Below are positions 50,069 to 59,961 of a stretch of 64,000 bases of DNA, in pieces. Origin of the DNA: an uncultured Pelagibacteraceae bacterium (GTDB lineage: Bacteria; Pseudomonadota; Alphaproteobacteria; Pelagibacterales; Pelagibacteraceae); contig CACHMJ010000004.1 of assembly GCA_902580895.1 (NCBI GenBank), forward strand, positions 1 to 64,000, written 5' to 3'. A program made the position numbers and the translations under genes. How positions within the stretch are numbered: the stretch's first letter is position 1; each line of letters begins with the position of its first letter. The notes below the pieces were generated by a model. It had not been told where the DNA came from, made no database searches, and saw nothing but the letters and a program-made list of their open reading frames with translations.

Positions 50069-51400
50069 TTAACTCCAAGGAAACGGACTGTTCGAAGTAG
50101 GGTGAAGTTCGCCCTTCTCGTAACGGTTGAATCTAAACGGTTTTAATAAATCACTTTCGGTACCAAGAATTTCTTTAGCTACAAGTTCACCAACACCGAT
50201 CATTTTATATCCGTGGTTAGCATCAGCAATCATGTATACGTTTTCAAAAAATCTATCAAAGATTGGAAATGAGTCCGGTGTCATGCATCCAAGACCACCT
50301 GATGGACCCTTTCTATATAAATCAGATTTTCCCTCAAATCTTTTTTGGCAATGAGCTAAAGCAGAGCACCACATATCACTAAATGCATCAGTAGTTTGAT
50401 ACTCTGGAGACTCAATTCCATAAGGATCAACATTTACTTGATCAAAATGTTTTTTAACAATGTAAGGAGATGTTCCACCTTGAACTCCTAAACCTTCAAT
50501 ATCAGGCTTATAATAAATTCCCCAAATTTTATCTGTAATTAATTTTTTTGTTTTATCAGAATATAGTGGTGCAGTTGAATCTACGTGAACTACAGGCGGC
50601 TGTTTTCCATCATTTGTTTTTAAGTAATCTGGTTCGACACCAATAACCCCTTCTTGCAGCATCCAATAAGTCCACATGTCAGTTACATGCATTTTACCAT
50701 CTTTACCTTTGATGTTTGCTGTTTTAGGAAGTTCAAGCATATTCCAAAAATCTCTAGCCCACGGTCCTGCTCCAATTACTACTTGCTCACAATCGATTGT
50801 GCCTTTATCTGTTTCAACTCCTGTAACCGCCTTGCTGTTACTTCCTCTTTTAAATCCTGTAACTTTCACACCTTTCATCACTTGAACACCATTAGAAGTA
50901 GATTTATTTTCTAGAGCTTTAATAGAGTCTTTATTAAATGCGTATCCGCCCTTTTTTTCATGAAGAATTGAAGTTATGCCTTTAGCTTGCCAGTCATCAA
51001 ACATTCCCTTCATGTATTTCATGCAATCCTTTTCACCTTCTATAAAATCAGATTCATACCCAATTGCTTTTTGTTGCTCATAAATACTTGCTACGTCTTC
51101 ATGCATAACCTCAGGTGATATTTGTAAATAACCAACTGGATTATATTTAAATGCTTTTGGATCGCTTTCCCAAACAGACACTGAGTGGGCCATCAATTCT
51201 CTCATTGCTGGTTGAAAATAATTATTTCTAACTACTCCACATGCAATTCCACTTGCTCCAGCAGCAGTGTCTTTTTTTTCAAGGACTACAATGTCACCAG
51301 GATTTTTATAAGTTTCAGATAATTTCCAAGCAGTGCTTAAACCGTGGATACCCCCACCGATTATTACTACTTTTGCTTTTGTCGGTAATGACATATGCAA
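50069..51400 (-). CDS. FAD-dependent oxidoreductase, sarcosine-oxidase beta/DAO family
   Basis: VVIIGGGIHGLSTAWKLSE, AAGASGIACGVVRNNYFQPAMRELMAHS, GPSGGLGCMTPDSFPIFDRF. Confidence 0.85.
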   Translation of the reverse strand: MHMSLPTKAKVVIIGGGIHGLSTAWKLSETYKNPGDIVVLEKKDTAAGASGIACGVVRNNYFQPAMRELMAHSVSVWESDPKAFKYNPVGYLQISPEVMHEDVASIYEQQKAIGYESDFIEGEKDCMKYMKGMFDDWQAKGITSILHEKKGGYAFNKDSIKALENKSTSNGVQVMKGVKVTGFKRGSNSKAVTGVETDKGTIDCEQVVIGAGPWARDFWNMLELPKTANIKGKDGKMHVTDMWTYWMLQEGVIGVEPDYLKTNDGKQPPVVHVDSTAPLYSDKTKKLITDKIWGIYYKPDIEGLGVQGGTSPYIVKKHFDQVNVDPYGIESPEYQTTDAFSDMWCSALAHCQKRFEGKSDLYRKGPSGGLGCMTPDSFPIFDRFFENVYMIADANHGYKMIGVGELVAKEILGTESDLLKPFRFNRYEKGELHPTSNSPFPWS

Positions 51401-51474
51401 ACTTTATTTTTCATGCGACTTAAATATATAGTTTTTTATATATATAAAAAATATAAGTAAAACTTGTATAAATA

Positions 51475-51825
51475 TTAAAAACTCAGATGTTTTAGTGTTT
51501 CTATATAATTATTGAACTCGTTAATAAAACTCTCACTTGGTTTAATGTGCTTTTTTCTTTGGTCATTTGAGGTTTTCTCTAAAAAGAAAAAACCTTTTTC
51601 ACAAGCCTCATTTATCATCAAAGCCGACTTTGGACGTGAAGTTTTAAATAGTTTAGTCTTAAGTTCCTCAACAGTAAGATTTTCTTTATATTTATATGCA
51701 TGCATTACTAAAAGCATCATATGATAATGTGAAGGCGATTTTCTAAAAAAGTAATTACTAGAAGTGTGAGAAAGTTTCATCTGATCTTCCCAAAATTCCA
51801 ATAAATCCTTCGCTGATTTTGGCAT
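51475..51825 (-). CDS. Small protein with possible MarR-like winged-helix
   Basis: 116 aa; MLLVMHAYKYKENLTVEELKTKLFKTSRPKSALMINEACEKGFFFLEKTSNDQRKKHIKPSESFINEFNNYIETL: HTH followed by wing-like segment. Confidence 0.6.
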   Translation of the reverse strand: MPKSAKDLLEFWEDQMKLSHTSSNYFFRKSPSHYHMMLLVMHAYKYKENLTVEELKTKLFKTSRPKSALMINEACEKGFFFLEKTSNDQRKKHIKPSESFINEFNNYIETLKHLSF

Positions 51826-54164
51826 TAGGATCTGACTCTTGTTTTCTTCGGATCGAAATGTGGAAACCCAACTACTTTTGCAGCAATTCTTTTTTGATGA
51901 CCATCAATTTTACCAACCTCAACTTCAGTCCCTTCACTTGAGTACTGAGTATCGATTCTGCATAAAGCTATATTTTTATTTAAAGTCGTGGATAAACAAC
52001 CACTAGTTATTACACCTACTTGAGATCTTCCAACGTGCACGCAATCACCATGTCCAGCCGCCTCTTTTCCAATAAGTTCTAATCCCACAAGTTTTTTTTG
52101 AGGATTTGCTTTTCTTTCTTTCAAAACCTCTTTACCAATAAAATCTTCTTCTTTAGTTTTTAATGGAACAGCAAAACCTATTCCAGCCTCAAAAGGATCT
52201 TGTTGACCATCAAATTCATTGCCAAATAAAATTAAACCAGCTTCAATTCTAAGCTTGTCTAAAGCTGCAAATCCAGCAGGAATTAAGCCTTCATTTTTTC
52301 CAGCTTCCATAAGTTTATCCCAAACGGCAGAGGCATGACTCGGATGACACCATACTTCATAACCAAGTTCGCCAGTATATCCTGTTCTTGAAACAATCAA
52401 TGGAATACCTTGAAGGTTTTCAATTCTACAAATAGTAAATCTGAACCATTCCAGCTCATCTATAGATGGTTGTGTTGGTGGAGTAAAAATCATTTTTTTT
52501 AATATCTCTCTACTTTTTGGACCTTGTATTGATACGTTACTAATTTGATCCGTTGAATTTTTTACATTGACCTTAAAGTTTTTCTTTTTAGCTATTTCTT
52601 TAAGCCATTCACCACCATATTCGTCTCCACAAATCCATCTAAAACCAGTTTCACTTAATCTCAATAATGTACCATCATCAAACATCATTCCGTTTTCATA
52701 ACACATCGCAGAGTAAACAACTTGACCAACAGCAAGCTTTTTAATATTTCTAGTTAATGTATAATTCATCAATTCCTCAGCATCAGGACCTATAATTTCA
52801 AATTTTCTTAAAGCAGATAAATCAATTAAGACTGCTTTTTCTCTACAAGCATTGTACTCCTCAACAACTCCATGCTTGGTATAATCATTAGGTAACCAAA
52901 AACCTCTAGCATCAATAAAATTTCTAGTAAGCTTAGAGGTTTTTTCGTGAAAGCCAGAGTTTCTGGTAAGTTTTTTTTCAGAGTCTGTTTTCATTCTAAA
53001 TGCAAAAGATTTTGAAAATTCTTTTTTTTTATCATAGGTTCTAACAAAAATATCTGTTGGATTCCATGAATTACATGCATCGATATCACTAGGACAAGCT
53101 GTTGTCCCAATTGTTAAATCTTTTAAAGCTCTGAACATTACATAATCCCCAGGTCTTGCGTAAGACTCGTCTGAAATTACCGAATTTAAACCTGTTGCTG
53201 AAGTATTAAAAAATAAATTGATAGCCTGCCATCCTTTTTGTTTTTGAACACCATATTTTGCCATTGCATTATTTAAGTTTTCAGAGCAATTAGGATGACC
53301 AAAATAGCCAGCGTCTTCATAATATTTTGAAGTACAAGCAAGATTAAATGTGTCATGTTTTCCAACAGTATCTCTTATGACTTCAACTAATGGTTCATGA
53401 TCGGTGTCGTAAAATTTTGAAAATAAACCAGGACCTGGAAAAGTATTTCCCATAAAAGTCCTCGTTGTTTGCCAATCAAGACCTTTTTCAACTTTTTTAT
53501 CAAGTTTTTTTGTATCGAACGCCACAAAGTCAGAACATTGTCTACCGGCTGGACTTATTACTTGAATAAAATCTCCCTCTTTAACTTCGAATGAAATTGC
53601 AGTTTGTCTCTCAATATTTTCCTCATAATTTGGCTCATAAATAGGATCAGGAATTATTGATAATTCTTTATCATTAACTATTTTATATCTTTTTATGAAT
53701 ATCGTTAAATCGCTAGAAGGATTTTGCTCTGATACCAGCATATTGTTTTGTGGCGCTGCAAAAATAACGTAGCATTTGTCTTTAGATTTTATCTTAATTT
53801 TTTCACCACTTGGAGTTTGTTCATCAAACAAAATTGATGATTTTGATTTATTAATATCTAAATTTCTTTTTTTTAATTGTAGGTTTGTTATTAAAGAGCT
53901 TTCATCTTTACCTTTAAGCAACTCTTTAATAAAACTTTTTTTACAATTTTCTTTTTGATTTAAAATTCCAAGCTCAGATTTTCCATCTTTATCAAAACAA
54001 ATGATTTCACAAATTTGATTTCCTTCCTCATTAATTATTTCTATTTCATCATCTGGAAATATTTGTAAACCTGTAAGACCACCAGCGTTAACGACATGTC
54101 TTTCAACTCCAGGTGGTAAAACATTTAGACCAGGCTCTTTAATATCTAAAGTAGTTTGCGACAT
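51825..54164 (-). CDS. tdm: TMAO demethylase-like: DUF1989 N-terminus fused to GcvT-family C-terminus; start refined to MSQTTLDIKEPG
   Basis: N-terminal GDFIQVISPAGRQCSDFVAFD...NLACTSKYYEDAGYFGHPNCSENL...PGDYVMFRALKDLTIGTTACPSDIDACN; C-terminal EYNACREKAVLIDLSALRKFEIIGPDAEELMNYT, SRTGYTGELGYEVW; extension to 54353 would overlap the divergent gene. Confidence 0.85.
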   Translation of the reverse strand: MSQTTLDIKEPGLNVLPPGVERHVVNAGGLTGLQIFPDDEIEIINEEGNQICEIICFDKDGKSELGILNQKENCKKSFIKELLKGKDESSLITNLQLKKRNLDINKSKSSILFDEQTPSGEKIKIKSKDKCYVIFAAPQNNMLVSEQNPSSDLTIFIKRYKIVNDKELSIIPDPIYEPNYEENIERQTAISFEVKEGDFIQVISPAGRQCSDFVAFDTKKLDKKVEKGLDWQTTRTFMGNTFPGPGLFSKFYDTDHEPLVEVIRDTVGKHDTFNLACTSKYYEDAGYFGHPNCSENLNNAMAKYGVQKQKGWQAINLFFNTSATGLNSVISDESYARPGDYVMFRALKDLTIGTTACPSDIDACNSWNPTDIFVRTYDKKKEFSKSFAFRMKTDSEKKLTRNSGFHEKTSKLTRNFIDARGFWLPNDYTKHGVVEEYNACREKAVLIDLSALRKFEIIGPDAEELMNYTLTRNIKKLAVGQVVYSAMCYENGMMFDDGTLLRLSETGFRWICGDEYGGEWLKEIAKKKNFKVNVKNSTDQISNVSIQGPKSREILKKMIFTPPTQPSIDELEWFRFTICRIENLQGIPLIVSRTGYTGELGYEVWCHPSHASAVWDKLMEAGKNEGLIPAGFAALDKLRIEAGLILFGNEFDGQQDPFEAGIGFAVPLKTKEEDFIGKEVLKERKANPQKKLVGLELIGKEAAGHGDCVHVGRSQVGVITSGCLSTTLNKNIALCRIDTQYSSEGTEVEVGKIDGHQKRIAAKVVGFPHFDPKKTRVRS

Positions 54165-54204
54165 TTTTATAAATCTTTCTACATAATATATATAAATCTT
54201 GTAG

Positions 54205-54233
54205 TTGACTATCATTTTACTTAGGCACATACT
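54205..54233 (+). promoter_or_regulatory. Candidate sigma70 promoter of the TMAO/betaine SBP gene
   Basis: TTGACT-N17-CATACT, 31 nt before ATG at 54265. Confidence 0.5.
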
Positions 54234-54264
54234 GAATACACTTAATATTAAGAAAGGGGAATAA

Positions 54265-55209
54265 ATGCGAAAAATAATATCTTTAATTTCTGCAGTTATA
54301 ATTTCAGCAGTAAGTTTTGCTGGTTTATCAAATGCAGATAGCAAAAAACCCATCGTTATCCCAACTCATAACTGGTCAAGTCAAATTGTAATGGCTTACG
54401 TTATTGGTGGAATAATGGAAAGCATGGGTAATAACGTTAAATACGTAAATGCTGACTCACAAGCAGTATACGAGTCAATTAGAATTGGTGACGTAACTAT
54501 CTCTCACGAGGTATGGGAATCTGCTTTTGGTAAATCATTTACAACAGCTTTAGATAAAGGTGGTTTACTTGACTGGGGTGACCATGAAGCTAGAACTCTA
54601 GAGGATATGGGATATCCTAATTGGGTTGCTGAAAAAGGTTTATGCCCAGGACTACCAGACTGGACTGCTTTGAAAAACCCAGACTGTGCTAAAAACTTTA
54701 CAACACCTGACTCTCCGAATGGAAAAGGAAGAATGTTGGAAGGTCCACAAACTTGGCACGGTGACTTAATCCCTCAGAGGGTTGACGCTTTAGGTCTAGG
54801 AGATCTTTGGTGGGTTAAATTTGCTGGAAGTGCAGACGCACTTTGGGCAGAGTTAGCAGCAGCTGAAAAAGAAGGAAGAGGAACAATTATCTTTAACTGG
54901 ACACCAAACTTTACAGATGGTGCTGGTTTTACATTTATCGACTTTCCTCCGTACACTGCAGGTTGCAGACCTGAAGATGGTGGAGATGGAAAATGTGGTT
55001 CGCCTGATGGGTATTTGAAAAAAGCAGTTAACGCTGACTTTCCAAAAACTCATCCAGATGCAGCTAAGATGTTTAAAAAACTTTCTTTCTCAACAAGTCA
55101 AATTGGAGCAATGGCAGCTTTAGTGGACATTGATAAAATGACTCACGAAGATGCAGCTAAAAAATGGCTGAAAGATAACGAGAAAGTTTGGAAAGCTTTT
55201 ACTAAATAA
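54265..55209 (+). CDS. tmoX: Periplasmic TMAO/glycine-betaine-type binding protein
   Basis: Signal peptide; PIVIPTHNWSSQIVMAYVIGGIMESMGNNVKYV; Trp-rich ligand segments; next to tdm. Confidence 0.8.
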   Translation: MRKIISLISAVIISAVSFAGLSNADSKKPIVIPTHNWSSQIVMAYVIGGIMESMGNNVKYVNADSQAVYESIRIGDVTISHEVWESAFGKSFTTALDKGGLLDWGDHEARTLEDMGYPNWVAEKGLCPGLPDWTALKNPDCAKNFTTPDSPNGKGRMLEGPQTWHGDLIPQRVDALGLGDLWWVKFAGSADALWAELAAAEKEGRGTIIFNWTPNFTDGAGFTFIDFPPYTAGCRPEDGGDGKCGSPDGYLKKAVNADFPKTHPDAAKMFKKLSFSTSQIGAMAALVDIDKMTHEDAAKKWLKDNEKVWKAFTK

Positions 55210-55232
55210 GGTAAATAGCAATTAAATCTTTA

Positions 55233-55261
55233 AATCTCTCCCAACTACGTTGGGGGAGATT
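55233..55261 (+). terminator. Rho-independent terminator after tmoX
   Basis: AATCTCTCCCAAC-TAC-GTTGGGGGAGATT then T-tract. Confidence 0.9.
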
Positions 55262-55280
55262 TTTTTTTAAACAACTTTAA

Positions 55281-55742
55281 ATGATCAAATATTTTTTTAC
55301 TATACTAATAAGTTTGTTATTTTTTAATCAAACCTTAGCAAAAGATGTAAGTATTAATGAAGATATTGAACTCGAGTTTGTTTGTGATTTAGAGAAAAAA
55401 ATAATTAAAAATTCAGAATATAATTATCAAACTTTTTTAGCTAAAGATTTAAATGAAAAGGGTTTAGATAGTTTTAAAATTTTATCAAAAAAACCAGAAA
55501 CACTTTTAATCAAAGGGTTATCATCATTTCTCTCAGTTTCATCAAAACTTAATGTCAAAGTAGTCAATAAAGATGTGGTTTTATTTAAATCAATTGATCA
55601 AGAAAAAAATTATTCTGAGTCAGGTATAATTACAAGGAAAACAGGTGAATTAATTCATGAAATAACGAAAAATGTGAAAAGTGAAAACTCTGAAAAATAT
55701 ATTTCTATTTATTCATGTAACAAAGATGACAAAAAAGTATAA
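55281..55742 (+). CDS. Secreted hypothetical protein
   Basis: 153 aa with signal peptide MIKYFFTILISLLFFNQTLA. Confidence 0.6.
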   Translation: MIKYFFTILISLLFFNQTLAKDVSINEDIELEFVCDLEKKIIKNSEYNYQTFLAKDLNEKGLDSFKILSKKPETLLIKGLSSFLSVSSKLNVKVVNKDVVLFKSIDQEKNYSESGIITRKTGELIHEITKNVKSENSEKYISIYSCNKDDKKV

Positions 55743-55776
55743 TTTTTTTTTAAATAATTTTGTGTAAAATATTATT

Positions 55777-56154
55777 ATGAAAAAATATCTTCTAACAATA
55801 ATTTTAAGTTTATTTATTAGCTCGGTTGCTACAGCTCGAAGTACAGGATGCAAAGAAGGAAATTGTGAAAACGGTTTTGGTAAATGGGTTTACACAGATA
55901 AAACTACCTATGAAGGTGAGTGGGTTGGTACTAAGAAAAATGGACAAGGAGTTGAAACTTGGCCTAACGGATACATATACAAAGGTGAGTTTAAAAATAG
56001 TCAATGGAGTGGCATAGGTGTTTTAACTTTTCCAGATGGTTCAACTTATGAAGGTGAATGGGCAAAAGGTTTTATGAACGGCAAGGGAACTTTCACTTGG
56101 TCTGATGGCACTCAAAAATCAGGAATATGGAAAAATGGAAAGTTACAAGATTAA
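55777..56154 (+). CDS. Secreted MORN-repeat protein
   Basis: YEGEWVGTKKNGQGVETWPNG-YIYKGEFKNSQWSGIGVLTFPDG-STYEGEWAKGFMNGKGTFTWSDG. Confidence 0.85.
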   Translation: MKKYLLTIILSLFISSVATARSTGCKEGNCENGFGKWVYTDKTTYEGEWVGTKKNGQGVETWPNGYIYKGEFKNSQWSGIGVLTFPDGSTYEGEWAKGFMNGKGTFTWSDGTQKSGIWKNGKLQD

Positions 56155-56706
56155 ATGTCAAAAGAGAATTTTTTAAATAAAGTAAAATATTTACCTGAGA
56201 CTACAAAACAGTTTGGTGGCTTGGTACTAATAATTCTAATAATATCATTATCGTTTTTTGTACTTAACATAATGTTTGGTGGTGGTGATGAACTAGTCAG
56301 AAAAATGAAACTTGAAGAGGAGAGGATTGCCAAAGAGAAAAAATTAAGTGAATTAATTTCTAAATTGCCTTCAGGAATATTAGTAACCTTTGATGGCACA
56401 GATCATTTTAAGTTAACGGATGAAGTTTATGAGCAAGTTTGTAAAGCTACAAAATTAATTCCTCAACGTGCAATTATGGGAGCAAATTTTCTTAATTTTA
56501 GAGCACATGAAATTTACACTATAAATGGTAATAAAATTGATGAAACATTTGTTAAGTGGGATGAGGAGAAAAATAAGTGTTTTGCCGGGTTCACAGTGAG
56601 TGGAAATAATGTTGGGGTAGACGAGTCAATAACTGTAAGTGGCGAAGCATTAAGTTTTCTAAGTACCGGAATTGATACTAGAGTTTATTATATTAAAAAT
56701 TTTTAG
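56155..56706 (+). CDS. Single-TM membrane-anchored hypothetical protein
   Basis: LVLIILIISLSFFVLNIMF anchor plus 130-aa soluble domain; ATG follows MORN gene stop directly. Confidence 0.6.
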   Translation: MSKENFLNKVKYLPETTKQFGGLVLIILIISLSFFVLNIMFGGGDELVRKMKLEEERIAKEKKLSELISKLPSGILVTFDGTDHFKLTDEVYEQVCKATKLIPQRAIMGANFLNFRAHEIYTINGNKIDETFVKWDEEKNKCFAGFTVSGNNVGVDESITVSGEALSFLSTGIDTRVYYIKNF

Positions 56707-56769
56707 GGGGAAAGTAACAATATTATCGATTTAATTTTATCCTAATTTCATATAACTTAATTAAAATTT

Positions 56770-57798
56770 ATGTCCGAGCCAGTTATCAAATGTGAAAATG
56801 TATACAAAATATTTGGAGCAAATGCTCAAAAGATGCTTCAAGACTCGAATGGGAATGTTGATGCTAAAACTTTTCAAGAAAATGGTTGTATTGTTGGTGT
56901 AAACAACGCCTCTTTTGAAGTTTCAAAAGGAGAAATGTTGGTTGTTATGGGTTTATCTGGTTCAGGTAAATCGACTTTGTTAAGATGTATCTCTAGATTG
57001 ACTGATGCAACGGGTGGTAAAATTTTTATAGAAGGCCAGGATTTATTACAATTAAATAATAAAGATCTTATAGATCTTAGAAGAAATAAAATGGGAATGG
57101 TTTTCCAAAGCTTTGCTTTACTTCCGCACAAAACAGTTGTGGAAAACATTGCTTTCCCACTTCAAATTAAAGGAGTCAAAACTGAAGACAGCATAAATAA
57201 AGCAATGGATATGGTTAAATTAGTTGGACTTGAAGGTAGAGAAAATTATTTTCCCAGAGAACTTTCAGGAGGACAACAACAAAGAGTAGGTATAGCAAGA
57301 TCTTTAGCAGTTGAACCAGATATTTGGTTCCTAGATGAGCCTTTTTCAGCTTTGGATCCGTTAATTAGAAAAGAGATGCAAGATGAGTTTTTAAGACTTC
57401 AAGATAAGTTACAAAAAACAATTATGTTTATTACACATGATTTTGATGAGGCTTTAAAACTTGCTGACAGAATTGCAATTATGAAAGATGGAATAATTGA
57501 GCAACTAGATACTCCCGCAAATATCGTTTTAAATCCAGCTACAGAATATGTTAGAAAATTTACAGAAGAAGTACCAAGAGAAAAAGTTTTACTGATCAAA
57601 GATGTGATGGATGCATCGAAAGATAATTTAGGCGATTTAAAAGTCTCTCAAGATGAAATCATAGAGAATGTCGCTGAAAAAATTCTTACCCAAGAAAAAC
57701 CAGTTGCTGTTATTGATAATAATAATGAAATTATAGGCTCTATTAATCCAACAAAAATAATCAATACAGTATTTGGAGGAAGAAAAAATAATAATTGA
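56770..57798 (+). CDS. tmoV: TMAO/glycine-betaine ABC transporter ATPase (ProV/OpuAA type)
   Basis: GLSGSGKSTLLRCISRL, LSGGQQQRVGIARSLA, C-terminal CBS-like VAVIDNNNEIIGSI. Confidence 0.85.
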   Translation: MSEPVIKCENVYKIFGANAQKMLQDSNGNVDAKTFQENGCIVGVNNASFEVSKGEMLVVMGLSGSGKSTLLRCISRLTDATGGKIFIEGQDLLQLNNKDLIDLRRNKMGMVFQSFALLPHKTVVENIAFPLQIKGVKTEDSINKAMDMVKLVGLEGRENYFPRELSGGQQQRVGIARSLAVEPDIWFLDEPFSALDPLIRKEMQDEFLRLQDKLQKTIMFITHDFDEALKLADRIAIMKDGIIEQLDTPANIVLNPATEYVRKFTEEVPREKVLLIKDVMDASKDNLGDLKVSQDEIIENVAEKILTQEKPVAVIDNNNEIIGSINPTKIINTVFGGRKNNN

Positions 57799-59954
57799 TT
57801 ATGGAATTATTAAAAAAATACCCAAAAACTTTTCAATGGTTATTCCTATTAATTGTATTCTTTGCTTTGTGTTTTGCTATTGATGTTCCTGAGACATATA
57901 AGTTTATTAGAGGTCAAGCAGAATTTGTCAAAGATCCAAATCAAAGTAGTTACGTATTTTTAGGTAAAGAAGTAAGATATTACGCTTTCGATGTTTTCTG
58001 GAGATTACCTCCATTACTTGGATGGTTGCCTATTTGGATTAATGATTCATTATTTTTTTTAATGAACGAGTGGATGCCAATAGAAGTTTGGAATGAAGAT
58101 ACTCAAGAATTCAAAAGTCGTCCTATAGTTTTACAAATTAGTAGAAATCTGACTGCCTTCATGACTTTTCTAATTGAATTAATTAGAGAAATCTTACTGG
58201 GAGGATTAGAAACAATTGTTGCCTTTACCAGTTGGGATTGGATAGATAAAAACCCATGGGCTGAATTACCAGGATTACCATGGACTATTGTTGCAGCAGG
58301 TGCAGCCTTACTTTCGTACAAGCTAAGCGGCAAAGGTCTAGCTTTGTTTGCAGGTTTAACTATGGTTTACATTTCAGTATTTGGTCAATGGAAGCCCTCA
58401 ATGCAAACTCTTTCATTTATATTAGTTGCTGCTCCATTATCATTTATTTTTGGATTAGGATTAGGGATAGCAGCTTTTAAAAGTAAACGTGTAGAAAAAG
58501 CTTTATATCCAATATTACTTGTAATGCAGACAATGCCACAATATGCCGTATTAGTTCCAGCATTAGTTCTTTTTGGAGTAGGCGACCATGCTGCAGTAAT
58601 TATTACTATGGTCGTAGCAATACCACCGATGATATTATTAACTCTATTAGGTCTAAGAGCAGTGCCTCCAGAGGTTATTGAAGCAGGACGGATGAGTGGA
58701 TGTAATAATTTTCAACTAATGTTTAAAGTATTAATTCCTACTGCAAGAAGAGATATTTTAATTGGTGTAAATCAAGTCATCATGGTGTGTTTTTCGATGG
58801 CAGTAATTTCAGCTTTTATTGGAGCAAAAGGTTTAGGATTTAATTTATTATTAGCACTAAACCAATTGAATATTGGTTTAGCTTTAGAGGCAGGCTTATG
58901 TATTAGTTTAATTGCAATTCTTTTAGATAAGATGTCTTTGGCATGGGCCAATAAACAAACAGATTATTTTGGTAATCTTACTTTTTATCAAAGAAATAAA
59001 AATCTCTTATTTTTTGGCGTTATTTTTGTTGTTGGGATAGGACTGGCATACGTTGGAACTTTTTTATTTAAAGATACTTTTAATTATTTATTTGAAATTC
59101 CACATAACAAAGGAATATCAACCGCAGATTTTTGGAATAAAGGAGTAGACTGGATATTTGAGACTTTCTTTGTATATATTAAAGCGTTCAACACATGGTT
59201 AATTCAAGATGTGCTTCAGCCAATGAGAGCACTATATTTAAGAATGCCCGCAATTGCTACGATAGTTTTAGTTGTTGGAGCAGGATATTTAATAGGTGGT
59301 TTACGTTCAGCATTGGTAGTTTGTGCGTTAACATTATTTATCGCATTCAGCCCTTGGTGGGATAGAGCTTTAGTCACAGCATATATGGCAACTTTTGGAG
59401 TTATAGTTTCTTGTATCATTGGATTTACAGTAGGAACTCTATGTTTTCAAAATAAACATTCAGCAAACTTTATGCTGGGTGTTTGTGATATTTTTCAAAC
59501 ATTTCCATCTTTTGTATATTTAATTCCAGTGATGATGCTATTTGGTATAACTGACACATCTGTACTTATTGCGGTTATAGTTTATGCAACAATACCCGCT
59601 ACAAGATATACGATTGAAGGGCTTAGAAGTGTTCCAGCTGGTCTACACGATGCAGCAACTATGTCGGGTGTAAATAAGTTTCAAAGATTGACTAAAATTG
59701 AATTTCCTTTGGCATTCCCACACATGATGCTTGGTATAAATCAAACGATTGTATTTGCTCTATTCATGGTAATTATCGGGGCATTTATTGGAACAGAAGA
59801 TTTAGGTCAATATATTTTAAAAGCATTGTCGGATAAAAAAGGTGCTGGAATTGGATTAACACTTGGTATCTGTGTGGCTTTCATAGCTTTAATATTTGAT
59901 AATTTAATTAGAGCCTATGTCCAAAAAAGAAAAAAACACCTAGGTATTGATTAA
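57795..59954 (+). CDS. tmoW: TMAO/glycine-betaine ABC transporter permease with two permease domains
   Basis: Two EAA-like loops: EVIEAGRMSGCNNFQLMFKVLIPTARRDILIGVNQ and GLHDAATMSGVNKFQRLTKIEFPLAFPHMMLGINQ. Confidence 0.85.
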   Translation: MIMELLKKYPKTFQWLFLLIVFFALCFAIDVPETYKFIRGQAEFVKDPNQSSYVFLGKEVRYYAFDVFWRLPPLLGWLPIWINDSLFFLMNEWMPIEVWNEDTQEFKSRPIVLQISRNLTAFMTFLIELIREILLGGLETIVAFTSWDWIDKNPWAELPGLPWTIVAAGAALLSYKLSGKGLALFAGLTMVYISVFGQWKPSMQTLSFILVAAPLSFIFGLGLGIAAFKSKRVEKALYPILLVMQTMPQYAVLVPALVLFGVGDHAAVIITMVVAIPPMILLTLLGLRAVPPEVIEAGRMSGCNNFQLMFKVLIPTARRDILIGVNQVIMVCFSMAVISAFIGAKGLGFNLLLALNQLNIGLALEAGLCISLIAILLDKMSLAWANKQTDYFGNLTFYQRNKNLLFFGVIFVVGIGLAYVGTFLFKDTFNYLFEIPHNKGISTADFWNKGVDWIFETFFVYIKAFNTWLIQDVLQPMRALYLRMPAIATIVLVVGAGYLIGGLRSALVVCALTLFIAFSPWWDRALVTAYMATFGVIVSCIIGFTVGTLCFQNKHSANFMLGVCDIFQTFPSFVYLIPVMMLFGITDTSVLIAVIVYATIPATRYTIEGLRSVPAGLHDAATMSGVNKFQRLTKIEFPLAFPHMMLGINQTIVFALFMVIIGAFIGTEDLGQYILKALSDKKGAGIGLTLGICVAFIALIFDNLIRAYVQKRKKHLGID

Positions 59955-59961
59955 TCTAAGA

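Noticed and set aside
50654-50914. Overlapping small plus-strand ORFs within the FAD oxidoreductase
   Set aside because: Shadow frames, no RBS or domain signal
51432-51451. TTTTTTATATATATAAAAAA palindrome as a standalone regulatory site
   Set aside because: Perfect but pure A/T in a very AT-rich intergenic region; mentioned only as a possible operator, not called as a feature
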